From the NCBI GenBank assembly GCA_030762935.1, contig CM060899.1, positions 59,384,501-59,448,500 of the forward strand: a stretch of 64,000 bases of DNA, given 5' to 3'. Both the position numbers and the translations under genes were made by a program. Below are positions 33,759 through 45,405 of the stretch, piece after piece; position 1 is the stretch's first letter; every line of letters begins with the position of its first letter. The notes under the pieces are model-generated. The model ran no database searches and was not told the DNA's origin. It saw only the letters and a program-made list of their open reading frames with translations. This DNA is from Hymenopus coronatus. Lineage: Eukaryota; Arthropoda; Insecta; Mantodea; Hymenopodidae.

Positions 33759-34403
33759 CCCGCGTTTCTTTAGTTGGAGTGCCAAGAAACCCAGGGTTTT
33801 TACGCCTACTTTGAGTTATTATTTACAGTATATCAATCAAATCTGTCAAAAAGTATTAGGACAATCTAAAAGTATGGTATTCAAGGATTTCTCAACAAGT
33901 AAGTAAATGGTCATAACTTATGTATTAATATTCTATTTTAAATTTACAAGTATCAAATATGAGTTTGAAAAAATCTGTGTAAAGCTGCTTATACTGTATT
34001 TATTGAAAGTTCGAAAAACTCTCCCTTGGAATCAGAATTTTCCAAACGTTCATTTGCTTCAGTTCACAGAAATCGAGGAAAATGCAGCATTTTAAAATTT
34101 AAGAACACAAAACGTAACAAACAGATTACCACCTTCAAGGAAAATGCCAGACTACCCGAGACAGCCAATATTACTAACTCTTCTAAATGTTCTAATAGTT
34201 GACTAAAGCAAGGGCAGATGGCAGCAAAAATCAGACAACTAAACGATAACTGATGTATGTTCTTTGCCGCATAGCCCAAGACTGAATTAAGGTCGTGGAA
34301 TTGCATTAAAAGCATTGGAAATACTGGCCCAAGCTATGCTTGGGTGTGGGTCTCATGAACATTTCACATGCCCGAGCTATACTCGGGCTTGGGCTTCAAT
34401 GTG
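33759..34403. mobile_element. piggyBac-like non-autonomous element, 645 bp
   Basis: Flanked by TTAA at 33755-33758 and 34404-34407, with a perfect 13-bp terminal inverted repeat CACATTGAAGCCC at 33759-33771 and, inverted, 34391-34403. Next to the right end is a palindrome (GCCCGAGCTATACTCGGGC, 34371-34389) that overlaps a partial second repeat of the motif. The interior has no transposase. TTAA plus a roughly 13-bp inverted repeat identifies the piggyBac superfamily. Confidence 0.83.
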
Positions 34404-34429
34404 TTAATGACAAATGCTCTAGCCGGTTA

Positions 34430-34735
34430 TCTCCTTAGCATGGTGGTAGCATTCGCTGATTTCCAAGCGAGAGACCTAGGTTCAATTCCCAGTACCGGCG
34501 AGGGGAGAGCTGGACCACAGTGCACTCAGCCTTGTGAGGTCCCTAGGGGGCCAATTGAGGAGCTACTTGATGGAGAAGTAGCGGCTCCAGGTTGAGAGGA
34601 CTGCATTAACCGGCCGGGAGGGATTGAGGCGCTGACCACGTCTCCTATGACGTCTGTCCTGGACCGAGATGGAAGACGCAGCAGCCTGGCGGCAGGCCAA
34701 GGTTGCTTGTGAGCTCTCCTGCCATGGAGTTATGT
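34430..34735 (+). mobile_element. S4 SINE-like GC-rich element with tRNA head
   Basis: The head TGGTGGTAGCATTCGCTGAT at 34441 and TAGGTTCAATTCCCAGTACC at 34478 fit A and B boxes of a Gly/Glu-like tRNA. About 230 bp of unusually GC-rich body follow, ending CCATGGAGTTATGTATATTA. It stands out sharply from AT-rich flanks. I saw no second copy in the window and found no target duplication, so it may instead be a tRNA-headed composite. Confidence 0.6.
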
Positions 34736-35702
34736 ATATTATTAGATGCATTAGCTATTTTTAGTTATTTCCTTACTACCATAACTTTTGTAAGGTAGCA
34801 CATTTTTAAACACTGATTTCGATAAGACTTAATGTGAATCTGAGCTATTTTGGACTTTTCAAGTTTAAAAGAATTCCTTACCACCATCAAGATTGAATCC
34901 CAGACATTCAGCAAGTTGTGTAGAAGAAGGCCATAGCAAAATCATGAAACAGATTCTAAATTCACTTTTCTTTTTATGGAAGTTTGTAAACAGTGTTGTT
35001 ATATTCATTTATTTGATGAGTCGATTAATTACATAAACAACACTTGGGATTTTTGCAAGAACATGTTTCAAATGACTAATTTTATTCATTTTCAACTGGA
35101 AGGAAACTATCCTTCGAAACATGTTCCAGCAAAAATTCCAAGCAAGTGCTGTTTAGTGTAATTAGTCAAATAGATTCTAAATTATTTAGAATATCTTCAT
35201 TCACTAGTTTGGACCCTGATTTATTAATACCTCTTGCAAACTAAGCGATCATTCCATTACAACTCTGTGAGTATTTCCATTCTTTGTCTTAGAAATATCT
35301 TGTAAATCTATAGACATTATACTTCCTAGGTCTTGAAGGAAACTTTGTTTCTCTTGTATTTTTTTCCAAGACAGTATTCAGAAGATGTAATATAATATTG
35401 TAACGCACAGGTAGCGTTGCGTGTTTGAGTAAAACTTTCTTTGATTATTTGGTAGCTAGAAAAACACTTAAGTTGACTGTGAAACCTAAACTTGTTCTGT
35501 CTTTTAATGTACATTTATATATGAAATAAACTTAGTCACCTAAATAAAATTCTTACTTCTAGAAGGACAATGGAAACAAATTGAAACACCTAAATCATAT
35601 TCCCTTCCTGTTCATCTGAGCATTTTCAGCAGTCAAAACTTTAAAGATCCTCCTTGTATAAGGCCTATATTACATTATCACATTTCTGTGTGATTAAAAA
35701 AA
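34736..35702. other. Unclassified AT-rich sequence
   Basis: No supported gene or repeat end. It ends at the first dense REP-A block of the right half of the window. Confidence 0.4.
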
Positions 35703-36538
35703 ATTTGATGTGTTCCAATCACATAACTTTCTCTACATCTCTGCAACAAATTATTGTTAAAAAGCTCATGCTCCCATTTACTTCATGCTAATCGAGAAAC
35801 AAATTAGCAGAAATAATCTTATGACTTGCTTCCTTGTAAGTAGAAGCGAAATAAGGGAGTACCATAGGTTAAAGTGATAGTCAAAAGCTGGTTGCTATGT
35901 GACTGAAGTTCCTTTGTATGGACGAGAGTTGACAAATTCCCGTATGAGAAAGGTATAAGTTTTTAAAGCTGAAACCAACAACAAGGAATATCTGAAAAAT
36001 GATCAACTGCACGAAAAAAATGTATATGACATAAATTGTGTGTTTTATCGTGATCTACATTTTTTGTGTAGTAAGTTTTTATATATCTCTTACGGTTTAC
36101 CAGCTATGCAAAATTCAATAAAAATCATCCAGAATAAAGAGGTCTTTAGAGGCTATTCCCAGAAAATTCAAGATATACATTTTAATTGGCATGTAAGTAT
36201 CTTAAATATAGAAGATTTTAATCAAAATCGTTAGAGCCATTTTTGATAAAATCATAATTTTCGAAACATTTTACATGTAAAGAGTAGTTTGGGGTGGGGG
36301 ATTTTCCTGAAAACCCTCGTGTCGCATCCTTGGAAGATACCAAAGTTAAAGACCAAGTATGGTCTTTAACGGTCTTTTCGTTTTTGAGCTATGCTGTCCA
36401 CGCGCGGACCTTTTTCCAATTTTTTTACTCAGGGGGACCCAAAATATGTATTTCCGGTGAAATCTCAGTATCGAATATTTTGGTGGAATACAATACCTTC
36501 TCTATACACTATGTATATAGTACGTGTAGAGAAAGTTA
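35703..36538 (-). repeat. REP-A full-length copy (minus orientation)
   Basis: All blocks are present from TTGATGTGTTCCAATCACAT to TAGTACGTGTAGAGAAAGTT. In place of the usual microsatellite it has a non-repetitive GCGCGGACC segment, so the CA tract is not obligatory in the family. Confidence 0.92.
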
Positions 36539-36837
36539 TGACAAAAGTAACTTGTCTGCATCTAATAAGTCCAAATAAACGTATGTTGCAAATAAAAGTG
36601 CCGTCTTATGGAGAAGGCGCGACATTGCTTTTAACAGAATGTGTGTCATATCCAGCCAGCAGAAGTATTTGCAACGGTAAAAAATGGTGAAAGGAAACGA
36701 TAATAATAATAATAATGATTCGCTAGCGAAGTTCAAGTCAGCGTTTTAATGGACGTCATAACCTCATTTACTTGGCTCTCATGTCAACATCTAATATAGA
36801 TGTGGTTCTAAGCATGTATTACTTTACACTCGAAAAA
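36539..36837. other. Unclassified spacer between REP-A copies
   Basis: About 300 bp with a short (TAA)n run at 36700-36716 and no coding signal. Confidence 0.4.
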
Positions 36838-37294
36838 ACTTTTTACCTTCTCTACACATACTATGTACATAGTGTACAGAGAAGGGATTGTATTGCACCC
36901 AAAAATTCCATTACGAGATTTCACCGGAAATACATGTTTTGGGTCCCCCTGGATCAAAAAAAAAAACATTTTTGGAAAAAGATGCGAGTGTCTGTGGGTG
37001 TGTGTGTCTGTAGACAGCATAACTCAAAAACAAAACAGTCCGTTAAATACCAAACTTGATATTCACGTTCAGATTCTCCCAAGGATGCGACCTGAAGATT
37101 TTCAAGAAATTCACCCCACCCCCAACTAACCTTTACATGGAAAAAGTTTCGAACATTTTTATTTTGTCAAAAATGGGTATAACGATTTTGATTAAAATCT
37201 CTTATATTTAAGATATTTACATCACAAATAAAAATATTTATATCTTTAATTTTCTGGGAATACATTCTAAAGACCTCTTTATTCTGGATGATGT
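36838..37294 (+). repeat. REP-A proximal half, plus
   Basis: Starts TTTTTACCTTCTCTACACAT, includes the terminal palindrome, a GT-rich tract at 36986-37011 and the GATGCGACCTGAAGATTTTC block. It stops at CTTTATTCTGGATGATGTTT, where the next copy begins directly. Confidence 0.9.
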
Positions 37295-37859
37295 TTTACT
37301 TTCTCTACAGTTTCTATGTACATAGTGTATAGAGAAGGTATTGTAATGCACCCAAAAACTCGAATCCAAGATTTCATCGGAAATGCATGTTTTGAGACCC
37401 CTGAATAAAAAAACTTTTTTAGAAAAATGTCCGTGTGTGTGTCTTTCTATGTGTGTGTGTGGGCAGCATACTCAAAAACGAAAAGACTGTGAAATACGAA
37501 ACTAGGTATTTAAGTTCAGTATCTTCCAAGGATGCGACACGAAGATTTTCAAGAAAATTCCACCACCTTTACATGGAAAAATTTTTGAATTTTTTTTTCT
37601 TTATTTTCTCAAAAATGGCTATAACGATTTTGATTAAAAGCTATTATATTTAAGATATTTACATGCCAAATAAAATTTATATTTTCAATTTTCTGGGAAT
37701 TGCCTCTGAAGACATGTTTATTCTGGATGCATTTTGCATAAATGGTAAAACGTAAGAGATAGGCAAGAACTTAACAAAAAAATGTAGATCTCGTTAAAAC
37801 ACATAATTTAGGTTATATACATTTTTTCATGGAGCTGACCGTTTTTTGTTTTTTTTTAA

Positions 37860-38066
37860 ACAGTAACGGAGTCTGATCAGGACTCCGGTACTGTATCCCT
37901 ATTTACATTTCCCCCCGTAGGTTTTACTGATTACTGGTTTTACTGTTTCTTTTACAAACATATACACATTGCACAAACATATAACATCCATGCCCAAGGC
38001 GGGACTCGAACCCACGATCCCCTGCCCACGAAGCACCAAAGCGAGACGCTTTAGCGAACGTGGCCA
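37860..38066 (-). mobile_element. S5 SINE-like element
   Basis: On the minus strand a tRNA head reads GCTAAAGCGTCTCGCTTTGG and a perfect B box GGTTCGAGTCCC lies in 37990-38010. The distal part has an inverted repeat (GGAGTCTGATCAGGACTCC at 37867-37885). It abuts the S2 copy. Only one copy is seen here. Confidence 0.6.
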
Positions 38067-38294
38067 TGGGGACCGGCAGCTTGGTCATATCGGACGATGA
38101 ATGAAATTGGTGAAATGATGCTCAAATGATCTCGGGATCCATGGAGCTTAGTTACTCGACATTCGTCTTCTCAGAATAAGGGAAAACCCCGAAAAAAAAA
38201 CCTTATCCGGGTAACTCACCCTAAGCGAGATTCGAACTCACGACCTTTTGAATGTGAGGCAGACACGCTACCACCACACTATCCAGGCGGGCTT
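38067..38294 (-). mobile_element. S2 SINE
   Basis: On the minus strand the head carries GTGGTAGCGTGTCTGCCTC and the B box AGTTCGAATCTC. The body shows GGTGAGTTACCCGGATAAGG, GGGTTTTCCCTTATTCTGAG and the inverted CGGACGATGAATGAAATTGG block. It is the reference S2 copy. Confidence 0.88.
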
Positions 38295-38575
38295 CCTTGT
38301 TATTGGTTTCAGCTTTAAAATGCTTATTCTTTTCTCATACGGAAATTTTTCAACTCTTGTCCATACAAACAAAGGAATTCAATCCCATAGCAACCACATT
38401 TTAAAGCATGTGACTGTCGGTTTTCCCCTTTACTTATAAGGAACTAAGTAATAAGGTAATTTCTGCTAGCGTTTATCTCAATTAGCATGAAGTGGATAGA
38501 ATATTAAGCTTATAAACAATAACTTGTTACATATATGTAGAGAAAGTCATGTGAATGGAACACATTACATTTTTT

Positions 38576-39002
38576 GCAGAAGTTTGCACGATTCCAGCAC
38601 GAATTGAAATCGAGACAGGTGTTTGTTATGCTATGCACTAGGAGGTGCTAGTGAAGCCACACGTTACACACGCGTCAAACCGGCTGTCAGTATAGCGCAA
38701 GCAGCTGTGCAGTTATTTAAGTGAGAGTGTTTTGTTTGGTAAAATGACAGTGTAGCAGAGCATCTTTCATTTGTTCATGCAATGACTAATATAGGTGTTG
38801 ACAGAATTTCGCAATTTGCATCAGTTTTTTAGCAACGGATCCTTGGATAAATAAAATGTTCACTCGTGGGGTGTGCAATTTGGCACTTGGAAAACAGTTG
38901 GCTGACAAATGAAACGGTAAGTCTTTTCCCATCTAAAACATGAGTATGTTTGTATTAGCTAACGATCATGCACTTAACATTTCCGATCTTATGCATTATT
39001 TC
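38576..39002. other. Unclassified spacer
   Basis: About 430 bp without repeat ends or a convincing coding region. Confidence 0.4.
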
Positions 39003-39390
39003 TTTTTACTTTCCCTACACGTACTATATACATAGAGTATAGTGAAGGTATTGTATTGCACCCAAAAATTCGATACCGAGATTTCACCGGAAATACATGT
39101 TTTGGGTCTCCCTGAATCCAAGAAAAAGCATTTTTAGAACAAGGTCCGTGTGTGTGCGTGTGTGTTTGTGTGAGTGTGGACAGCAGAGCTCATAAGCGAA
39201 AAGTCCTTTAAATACCAAACTTGGTATTTAAGTTTGGTATCTTCCAAGGATGCGAGACTAAGCTTTTCAAGAAAATCCCCCACACCCAACTGGCCTTTAC
39301 ATGGAACTTTTTTCAAAAATTTTTATTTTCTCAAAAATGGCTCTAACAATTTTGATTAAAATATCGTATATTAAAGATATTTACCTGACA

Positions 39391-39422
<32 letters not shown>

Positions 39423-39887
39423 CTTGAACTTTCTGGGAATAGCCTCTGAAGACTACTTTATTCTGGAGGAATTTTGCATAACTGCTAGACCGTAAGAAAT
39501 GGACAAAAACTTACCACACAAAAAAATGTAAAGCACGTTAAAACACAATTTATGTTATATAAATGTTTTTCGAAGAGTTGATCATTTTTTAGATGTACCT
39601 TGTTTTTGGTTTCAGCTTTGAAAAACTTATTTTGCTCAACAGGAACTTGTCAACTCGTGTCCATTCAAACAAAGGAACTTCAGTCACCTAGTAACCAGCT
39701 TTTGACTTCACTTTAACCTATGATACTCCCATATTTCGCTTCTACTTACAAGGAAGCAAGTAGTCAGACTATTTCTGCTAATTTTTTCTCGATTAGCTTG
39801 AAGTAAATAGAAGAATAAGCTTATTAACAATAATTTGTTACACAGAAGTAGAGAAAGTCAGTGAATGGAACACATCCTATTTTTTTG
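39003..39887 (+). repeat. REP-A full-length copy with (AT)n
   Basis: Runs from TTTTACTTTCCCTACACGTA to GTGAATGGAACACATCCTAT. The central palindrome is intact (ATACCAAACTTGGTATTTAA, 39212 onward), followed by AGTTTGGTAT. A second microsatellite, (AT)n at 39398-39421, lies where other copies read AAATAAAATGTATATCTTG. Confidence 0.93.
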
Positions 39888-40317
39888 TAATAGCGTAGTC
39901 AGAAAATTATTAAGTGGGGTTATGTAAAAGCATGCCTTTTTTCACACAATATGTATAAAATTAAATGCTAAATATAAGGTAATCCTGAGTTGAAATTTAC
40001 TTTTGAATCTCTATCCATTAGCTTATTCAATATTTTAACAAATAATGTAAAATGTCTTTGATTTTTAATTTGTAGGAAAATTATATCAGCATTGCCATTC
40101 AATATTTGTGTAGCCTCAAAGAATTTTATGACATCAGATTACTTTAATGTTTTATGCAGCATTTAAGTATCTAATGTATTGATTTGACGTTGCCATACAA
40201 GTTTTGTTGCATTGTAAAATAAATATATGTATAATTTAAAAAAATAAATGGTATAATCATAGATTGGTAATGCAGTTGAAATTAAAGTAGGTGTTGCTAT
40301 TACTTCTGACACCTTTA
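39888..40317. other. Unclassified AT-rich spacer
   Basis: No coding or repeat structure recognised. Confidence 0.4.
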
Positions 40318-40837
40318 ATTTCTCTACACGTATTATGTACATAGTGTTTAGAGAAGGTATGTGTTGTATTGCACCCAAAAATGTAATACCAAGATTTCAC
40401 CGGAAATATGTTTTGGAACCCCCAGGATCCAAAAATAAAAACATATTTAGAAAAAGGTCCGCATGTGTGTAGACAGCGTGGCTCAAAGCCGAAAAGACGT
40501 TAAATATCAAACTTGATATTTAAGTATGGTATCTTCCAAGGATATGACATGAAGATCTTCAAGAAAATGCCCCCACCTCAAACCACCTTTTACATGGAAG
40601 TTTTCGAAAATGTTTAGTTTTTCAAAAATGGCTCTAACGATTTTGATTAAAATACCTTATATTTAAGATATTTATATGACAAATAAAATGCATATTTTCA
40701 ATTTTCTGGTAGCCTTTGAAAACCTGTTTACTCTGGATGAATTTTGCGGAATTTTGCATAACTGGTAAATGTAAACAAATGTAATCTCCTTTAAACACGC
40801 AATTTATACTATACACTTTTTTTCGTGGAGTTGGCCG
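40318..40837 (+). repeat. REP-A proximal part, plus
   Basis: Starts TTTCTCTACACGTATTATGT, keeps the block order to the TTTTTTTCGTGGAGTTGGCC segment, and is cut off by the start of the following copy at 40838. Confidence 0.9.
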
Positions 40838-41955
40838 TTTTTACTTTCTCTGCACATACTATGTACATAGTGTATAGAGAAGGTATTGTAATGCACCCAA
40901 AAAGCATTTTTGGGAAAAAGGTTCGTGTGTGTCTGTGAACAGCATAGCTCAAAAGCGAAAAGTCCGTTAAATACCAAACTTGGTATTTTAGTTCAGTATC
41001 TTCCAAAGATGCGACACGAAGATTGTAAAGAAAATCCCCCCACCCCCAACTACCCTTTACATGGAACATTTTTCGAAAATGTTTCAAAAACGGCTCTAAC
41101 GATTTTGATTAAAATATCGCATATTAAAAATATTTACCTGACAAATAAAATGTATATCTTGAATTATCTGGAAATACCTCTGAAGACATCTTTATTCTGA
41201 ATGAATTTTGTGGAGTTTTGCATAACTGGAAAACGATAAGATATAGAGAAAATCTTTCCACACACAAAAAAAAAAAAAAAAAAATAGATATCTCGTTAAA
41301 ATACGTAATTTATGGCATACGCGTTTTTCTTTTAGAGTTTTAAACTACGTAAGGGTTACCTTTCGTTTCGTCTCTTGTTTTACTGCTGGTCAAACTTAAT
41401 GTTGTTGTTTTCTTTTGTGTTTGTTCGTTTGTTTTTTTAAATACGTATGTAGCATAATGTAATTTAACCTGGTTGGTCACCTCAGACGGTGAATGAAATT
41501 GGTGAAATGATGATCAAATGATCTCGGGGTGCATGCAGCTTAAAGTTACTCGACATTCGTCTTCTCAGGATAAGGGAAAATTGGGGGGGGGGGCTTTATC
41601 TGAGTAACTCACCCTAAGCGATATTCGTACTCGCAGCCTGTTGAATATGAGGGAGACACGCTACTCCCACATTACCCAGGCGGGCTAGCCTCTCGTTTGT
41701 TTACTCCTAGGAAGCAAAGAGAGCCGAATTTCAATTGTTTTATATAGCGACCAGCATTTAAAAGATTTGACTCGCTTTAGCCTAGTGCACTCCTTTACTT
41801 CCCTTTTACTTATAAGGAAGCAAGTAATAAGACAATTTCTGCTAATGTTTATCTCGATTAGCATAATGCAGATATACGAATAGTCACTTGTAAGAATATT
41901 TTGTGTGCAGAAGAAATACAAACATCTAATGAATTGAACACATCAGATTTTTATT
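40838..41955 (+). repeat. REP-A copy with nested S2 SINE
   Basis: Starts TTTTTACTTTCTCTGCACAT. The GATACCGAGATTTCACC segment is deleted. An A-run follows at 41263-41284. S2 is inserted at about 41455-41690 and REP-A resumes with TTGTTTACTCCTAGGAAGCA, ending GAACACATCAGATTTTTA. Confidence 0.85.
41458..41690 (-). mobile_element. S2 SINE nested in REP-A
   Basis: Contains the inverted CACCTCAGACGGTGAATGAA, CTCGACATTCGTCTTCTCAG and AACTCACCCTAAGCGATATT blocks and a head ending in TACCCAGGCGGGC. The B box is degraded (GATATTCGTACTCGC). A G-run at 41583-41593 replaces the usual AAAACCCCG. Confidence 0.85.
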
Positions 41956-42707
41956 TTCTCTAGCACCTATGTTCAAAGTATTGTATTCCATCCAAAAATG
42001 CGATACCAATATTTCACCGGAAATATAATGTGTTTTGATACCCTCTGAATCAAAAATAAAAATCTAGAAAAATGTTCGTGTGTGTGTAAATATCAATTTG
42101 TATTTAAATATAGTATCTTTCAAGGATGCCACACGAAGATTTTTAAGAAAATATCCCACCCCAACTATATGTAAAATGTATCGAAACATGTTATTTCTGG
42201 AAAATGGTTCTAACAAGTTTGATTAAAATTGCATATGTTTTAAGATATTTTTATGACAAACGAAATGTATATCTTGAATTTTCTAGCACTAGCTTCTGAA
42301 GACTTCTTCATTCTGGATGATTTTTGAACAAATCGTAAAGCGTAAGAGACAGACAAAATTTGCTCCACAAAAGATATTGATCTCCTTAAATCACACAACT
42401 TAGCTCAAATTTGTTGGAGTTGCCGATCGATTTCCGAGATATTCCTTGTTATATTTTTCAACTTAAAGAAAATTATACTGTTCTCAAAAGGGAAGTTATA
42501 TGTATCTCTTTCTTCTTATGCAAAGAGAACGGAATTTCAAGGCCACAACATAGCAATCGATATTACTGTAATATATTTTACTCCCCTACTCTCTCCACAA
42601 GGAAATGTGTAGTAAAATTATTTCTATAAGTGTATCTCGACTAAGCTAAATGCGTTATAGTAGTTTGTTGAAGAATCAGTAGAGAAAGTCATGTGAATGT
42701 AACACTT
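41952..42707 (+). repeat. REP-A copy, plus, diverged
   Basis: Head-to-tail with the preceding copy, from TTTTATTTTCTCTAGCACCT to GTCATGTGAATGTAACACTT. It lacks much of the microsatellite and is more diverged than the copies at 39.0 and 43.1 kb. Confidence 0.8.
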
Positions 42708-43089
42708 TTTTATACTTTTTTGTTTCTATGTAGTATATAGTATATATGTCACATGGTCTCAATACAAGAAAACCACGTGACATGGTGACTTTTGGCGGTA
42801 AATGAGAGCCAATTAGCTTTAAGGACGACATCTTGTCTCCTAGCCTATTTAAAGAACCACAAATTCAGAATTTGTACCGCTTGTCAATTCTCTGAGGAGA
42901 AATCCACGCTACTCAGCGTAATGAAATGCGCGACAAGTATAAATTTAACACAGTGCTAAAATGTAACGAGTGTAGTACAGGGTTGTCAGTAATTACTTAC
43001 ATGTATTCATAGTGTTTCTCCAACTTTACCTGTGTTAAGAGAAATGTGTATCATAGTTGTTTGTCAAGATGACTAGACGTTTCATCCAG
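42708..43089. other. Unclassified spacer with small palindromes
   Basis: Carries TATGTCACATGG...CCACGTGACATGG at 42745-42782 and a TATTTAAAG motif at 42846. No coding region. Confidence 0.35.
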
Positions 43090-43919
43090 TTTTTACTTTC
43101 TCTATACATATTGTGTACTTAATGTATAGAGAAGGTATTGTAATCCACCCAAAAATTCGATACCAGATTTCACCGGAAATGCATATTTTTGCTGCCCCTG
43201 AATAAAAAAAAATGGAAAAAGTTTCGTGTGTCTGTCTGTGGGCAGCATAGCTCAAAAACGAAAAGACCGTTAAATACCAAACTTGGTATTTAAGTTTGGT
43301 ATCTTCCAAGGATTCAAGAAAATCCCCCCATTGCCAACTACCTTTTACATGGAACTTTTTTCGAATATTTTTATTTGCTCAAAAATGGCTCTAACAATTA
43401 TGAGTAACATATCGTATATCAAAGATATTTACCTGACAAATAATATGTATGTCTTGAATTTTCTGGGAATAGCCTCTGAAGACTACTTTATTCTGGATGC
43501 ATTTTACGGAATTTGCATAACTGCTAAACCGTAAGAGATGGACAAAAACTTAAAAACTTACCACACAAAAATGTAGAGCACATTAAAACACACAATTTAT
43601 GTTATATACGTTTTTTTTAGCAGATTGTTTTTGAGATATTCCTTGTTTTTGGTTTCAGCTTTGAAAACTTATACTTTTCTCATACAGGAATTTGTCAACA
43701 CTTGTCCATACAAACAAAGGAACTTCAGTCACATAGCAACCAGCTTTTGACCATCACTTTAACCTATGGTACTCCCTTATTTCGCTTCTACTTACAAGGA
43801 AGCAAGTAATAAGATTATTTCTGCTATTTTTTTTTTCTGGATTAGGATGAAGCTTTTTAACAATAATTTGTTGCAGAGATGTAGAGAAAGTCATGTGAAT
43901 GGAATACATCAGATTTTTA
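43090..43919 (+). repeat. REP-A full-length copy, plus
   Basis: Starts TTTTTACTTTCTCTATACAT and ends GGAATACATCAGATTTTTA. It is complete apart from small deletions, and the central palindrome is intact at 43276-43302. Confidence 0.93.
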
Positions 43920-44119
43920 TTCTTAATTCACCATCCAGTGTCCGTACCACTACCCTTTCCTGTTTTCCAACAAATACGGCGACAAAACGGGTGCGCGCAT
44001 ACTGAACAGGTCCTGCATCTAGTACGGTGGACTCATCTTAATTCCTATATACTGTTGCTAATCACTCGACCCACACGTCCAAGAAAGTACATACAGAATG
44101 TCACACCCACACACGTGCA
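43920..44119. other. Short unclassified spacer
   Basis: About 200 bp of mixed composition between REP-A copies, with no assignment. Confidence 0.35.
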
Positions 44120-44833
44120 ACAAGTTAGAGAAGGCATTGCATATAACACCCAAAAATTGGAGTCCGAGATTTAAATGAAAATACCTGTTTTGATGTCCTC
44201 TTACTAAAACGTTTTTGTGTGTCTGTGAACAACTTAACTCAAAAACGAAAAGTTGGTTAAATACCAAACTTTATAATTAAGCTCAGCATTGTTCAAGGAT
44301 GAGACACGAAGACTGTCAAGAAAGTTCCGACCCCAAACTATCCTATACATGGGAATTTTTTTTCGAAAATGTTGATTTTCTCAAAAATGGTTCTAACGAT
44401 TTGATTAGCTGCCGCACATTAAAGATATTTACACTACCAATAAAATGAATATTGAATTTTCTGGGAATGGCTTCTGAAGTCCTTTCCATTCTGGATAACT
44501 TTTGTGTATCTAGTAAAACGTACAGATAGACAAAATCTTATTGCATAAAAAATTATAGAGCTTTTTAAAATATACAATGTATGACATGTGCATTTTTTTG
44601 TGTGAAGTTAACCATTTCCGAGATATTCCTTGTTATTATTTTCAGTATTAAAATCTTTAAACGGGATTTTGAGTTTCCTGCTTATTTTACTTTTGGCCAT
44701 GCAAAGAGAATCAGCTTTTAAAAGATTTGACTTGTTTTTGCCTAATGTGTCCCCTTATTTTCCTTCTGTTTATAAGGAACTAAGTATTAAAAACATTTCT
44801 GGTAATATTTATCTTGATTAGCATGAAGTATAC
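44120..44833 (+). repeat. REP-A copy lacking both extreme ends
   Basis: Starts inside the terminal palindrome (AACAAGTTAGAGAAGGCATT) and ends at TTGATTAGCATGAAGTATA. It is diverged and has no microsatellite beyond GTTTTTGTGTGTCTGTG. Confidence 0.82.
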
Positions 44834-45405
44834 CGAGTGGAAGGGAAGTCATTACATTAATTTAAACCAGTGGTAGATCTCGGTATTAAGAACACATTTT
44901 GTATCTAACGTTGCTGTCTCTGACCGTTTGCTAGGGAGATATTTTAGTTCTGTCGAAAACAAGAGACAGACAAGCTGGCAACGCTGCAGGTTGTGTGGGA
45001 GTCATTTGCACTAGGTGAGTTCATAAGCATGCCTCACTAGGACGTTGAAGGAATTCCTCCGTTGTTACTGTGCGAGTGTAGGCTAATCAGTATGCCAGTT
45101 GCACTCGTTATTTGCCAAAATATAACACCTCCCTGCGTCGTGTTTGCAAGCGACCAACGTGTTTACATCCAAAAATTGGTCAGAAACCTGACCAACCTCA
45201 ATGTAAAGTTGCCGATTTACTTCGTGTCTGAAAAGCTGCTCGGAATATTCCTTTAAGTGTTTATTTCGTAACTTTGCGTGATCTACTGTAATTCCTGCCG
45301 TAACTAATGTCAGAATTACGTTCTCTACGCATCTTACAAGATACAAACTATTATCGTTGTACATTCTTGTGGATTTATGCATCCCATTTGGAACAAAAAC
45401 ATTTC
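44834..45405 (+). other. Unclassified spacer with one possible short coding frame
   Basis: A 54-codon frame starts at ATG 45092 (MPVALVICQNITPPCVVFAS, then DQRVYIQKLVRNLTNLNVKL) and stops at 45256. Its composition looks more protein-like than other frames nearby. A consensus-like donor CTAGGTGAGT lies upstream at 45012-45021. I recognise no family, and it may be a fragment of an exon or of an old mobile element. Confidence 0.25.

Larger units (their letters stand above)
37295..38575 (+). repeat. REP-A full-length copy with two nested SINEs
   Basis: The copy runs from TTTACTTTCTCTACAGTTTC to GTGAATGGAACACATTACAT. It is interrupted between about 37855 and 38295, inside its TTTTTGTTATTGGTTTCAG block, by S5 and S2 elements placed end to end. 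REP-A resumes at CCTTGTTATTGGTTTCAGCT. Confidence 0.9.

Noticed and set aside
42780..43060. A promoter-like TATTTAAAG with nearby start
   Set aside because: No gene follows and AT-rich spacers give such motifs by chance.
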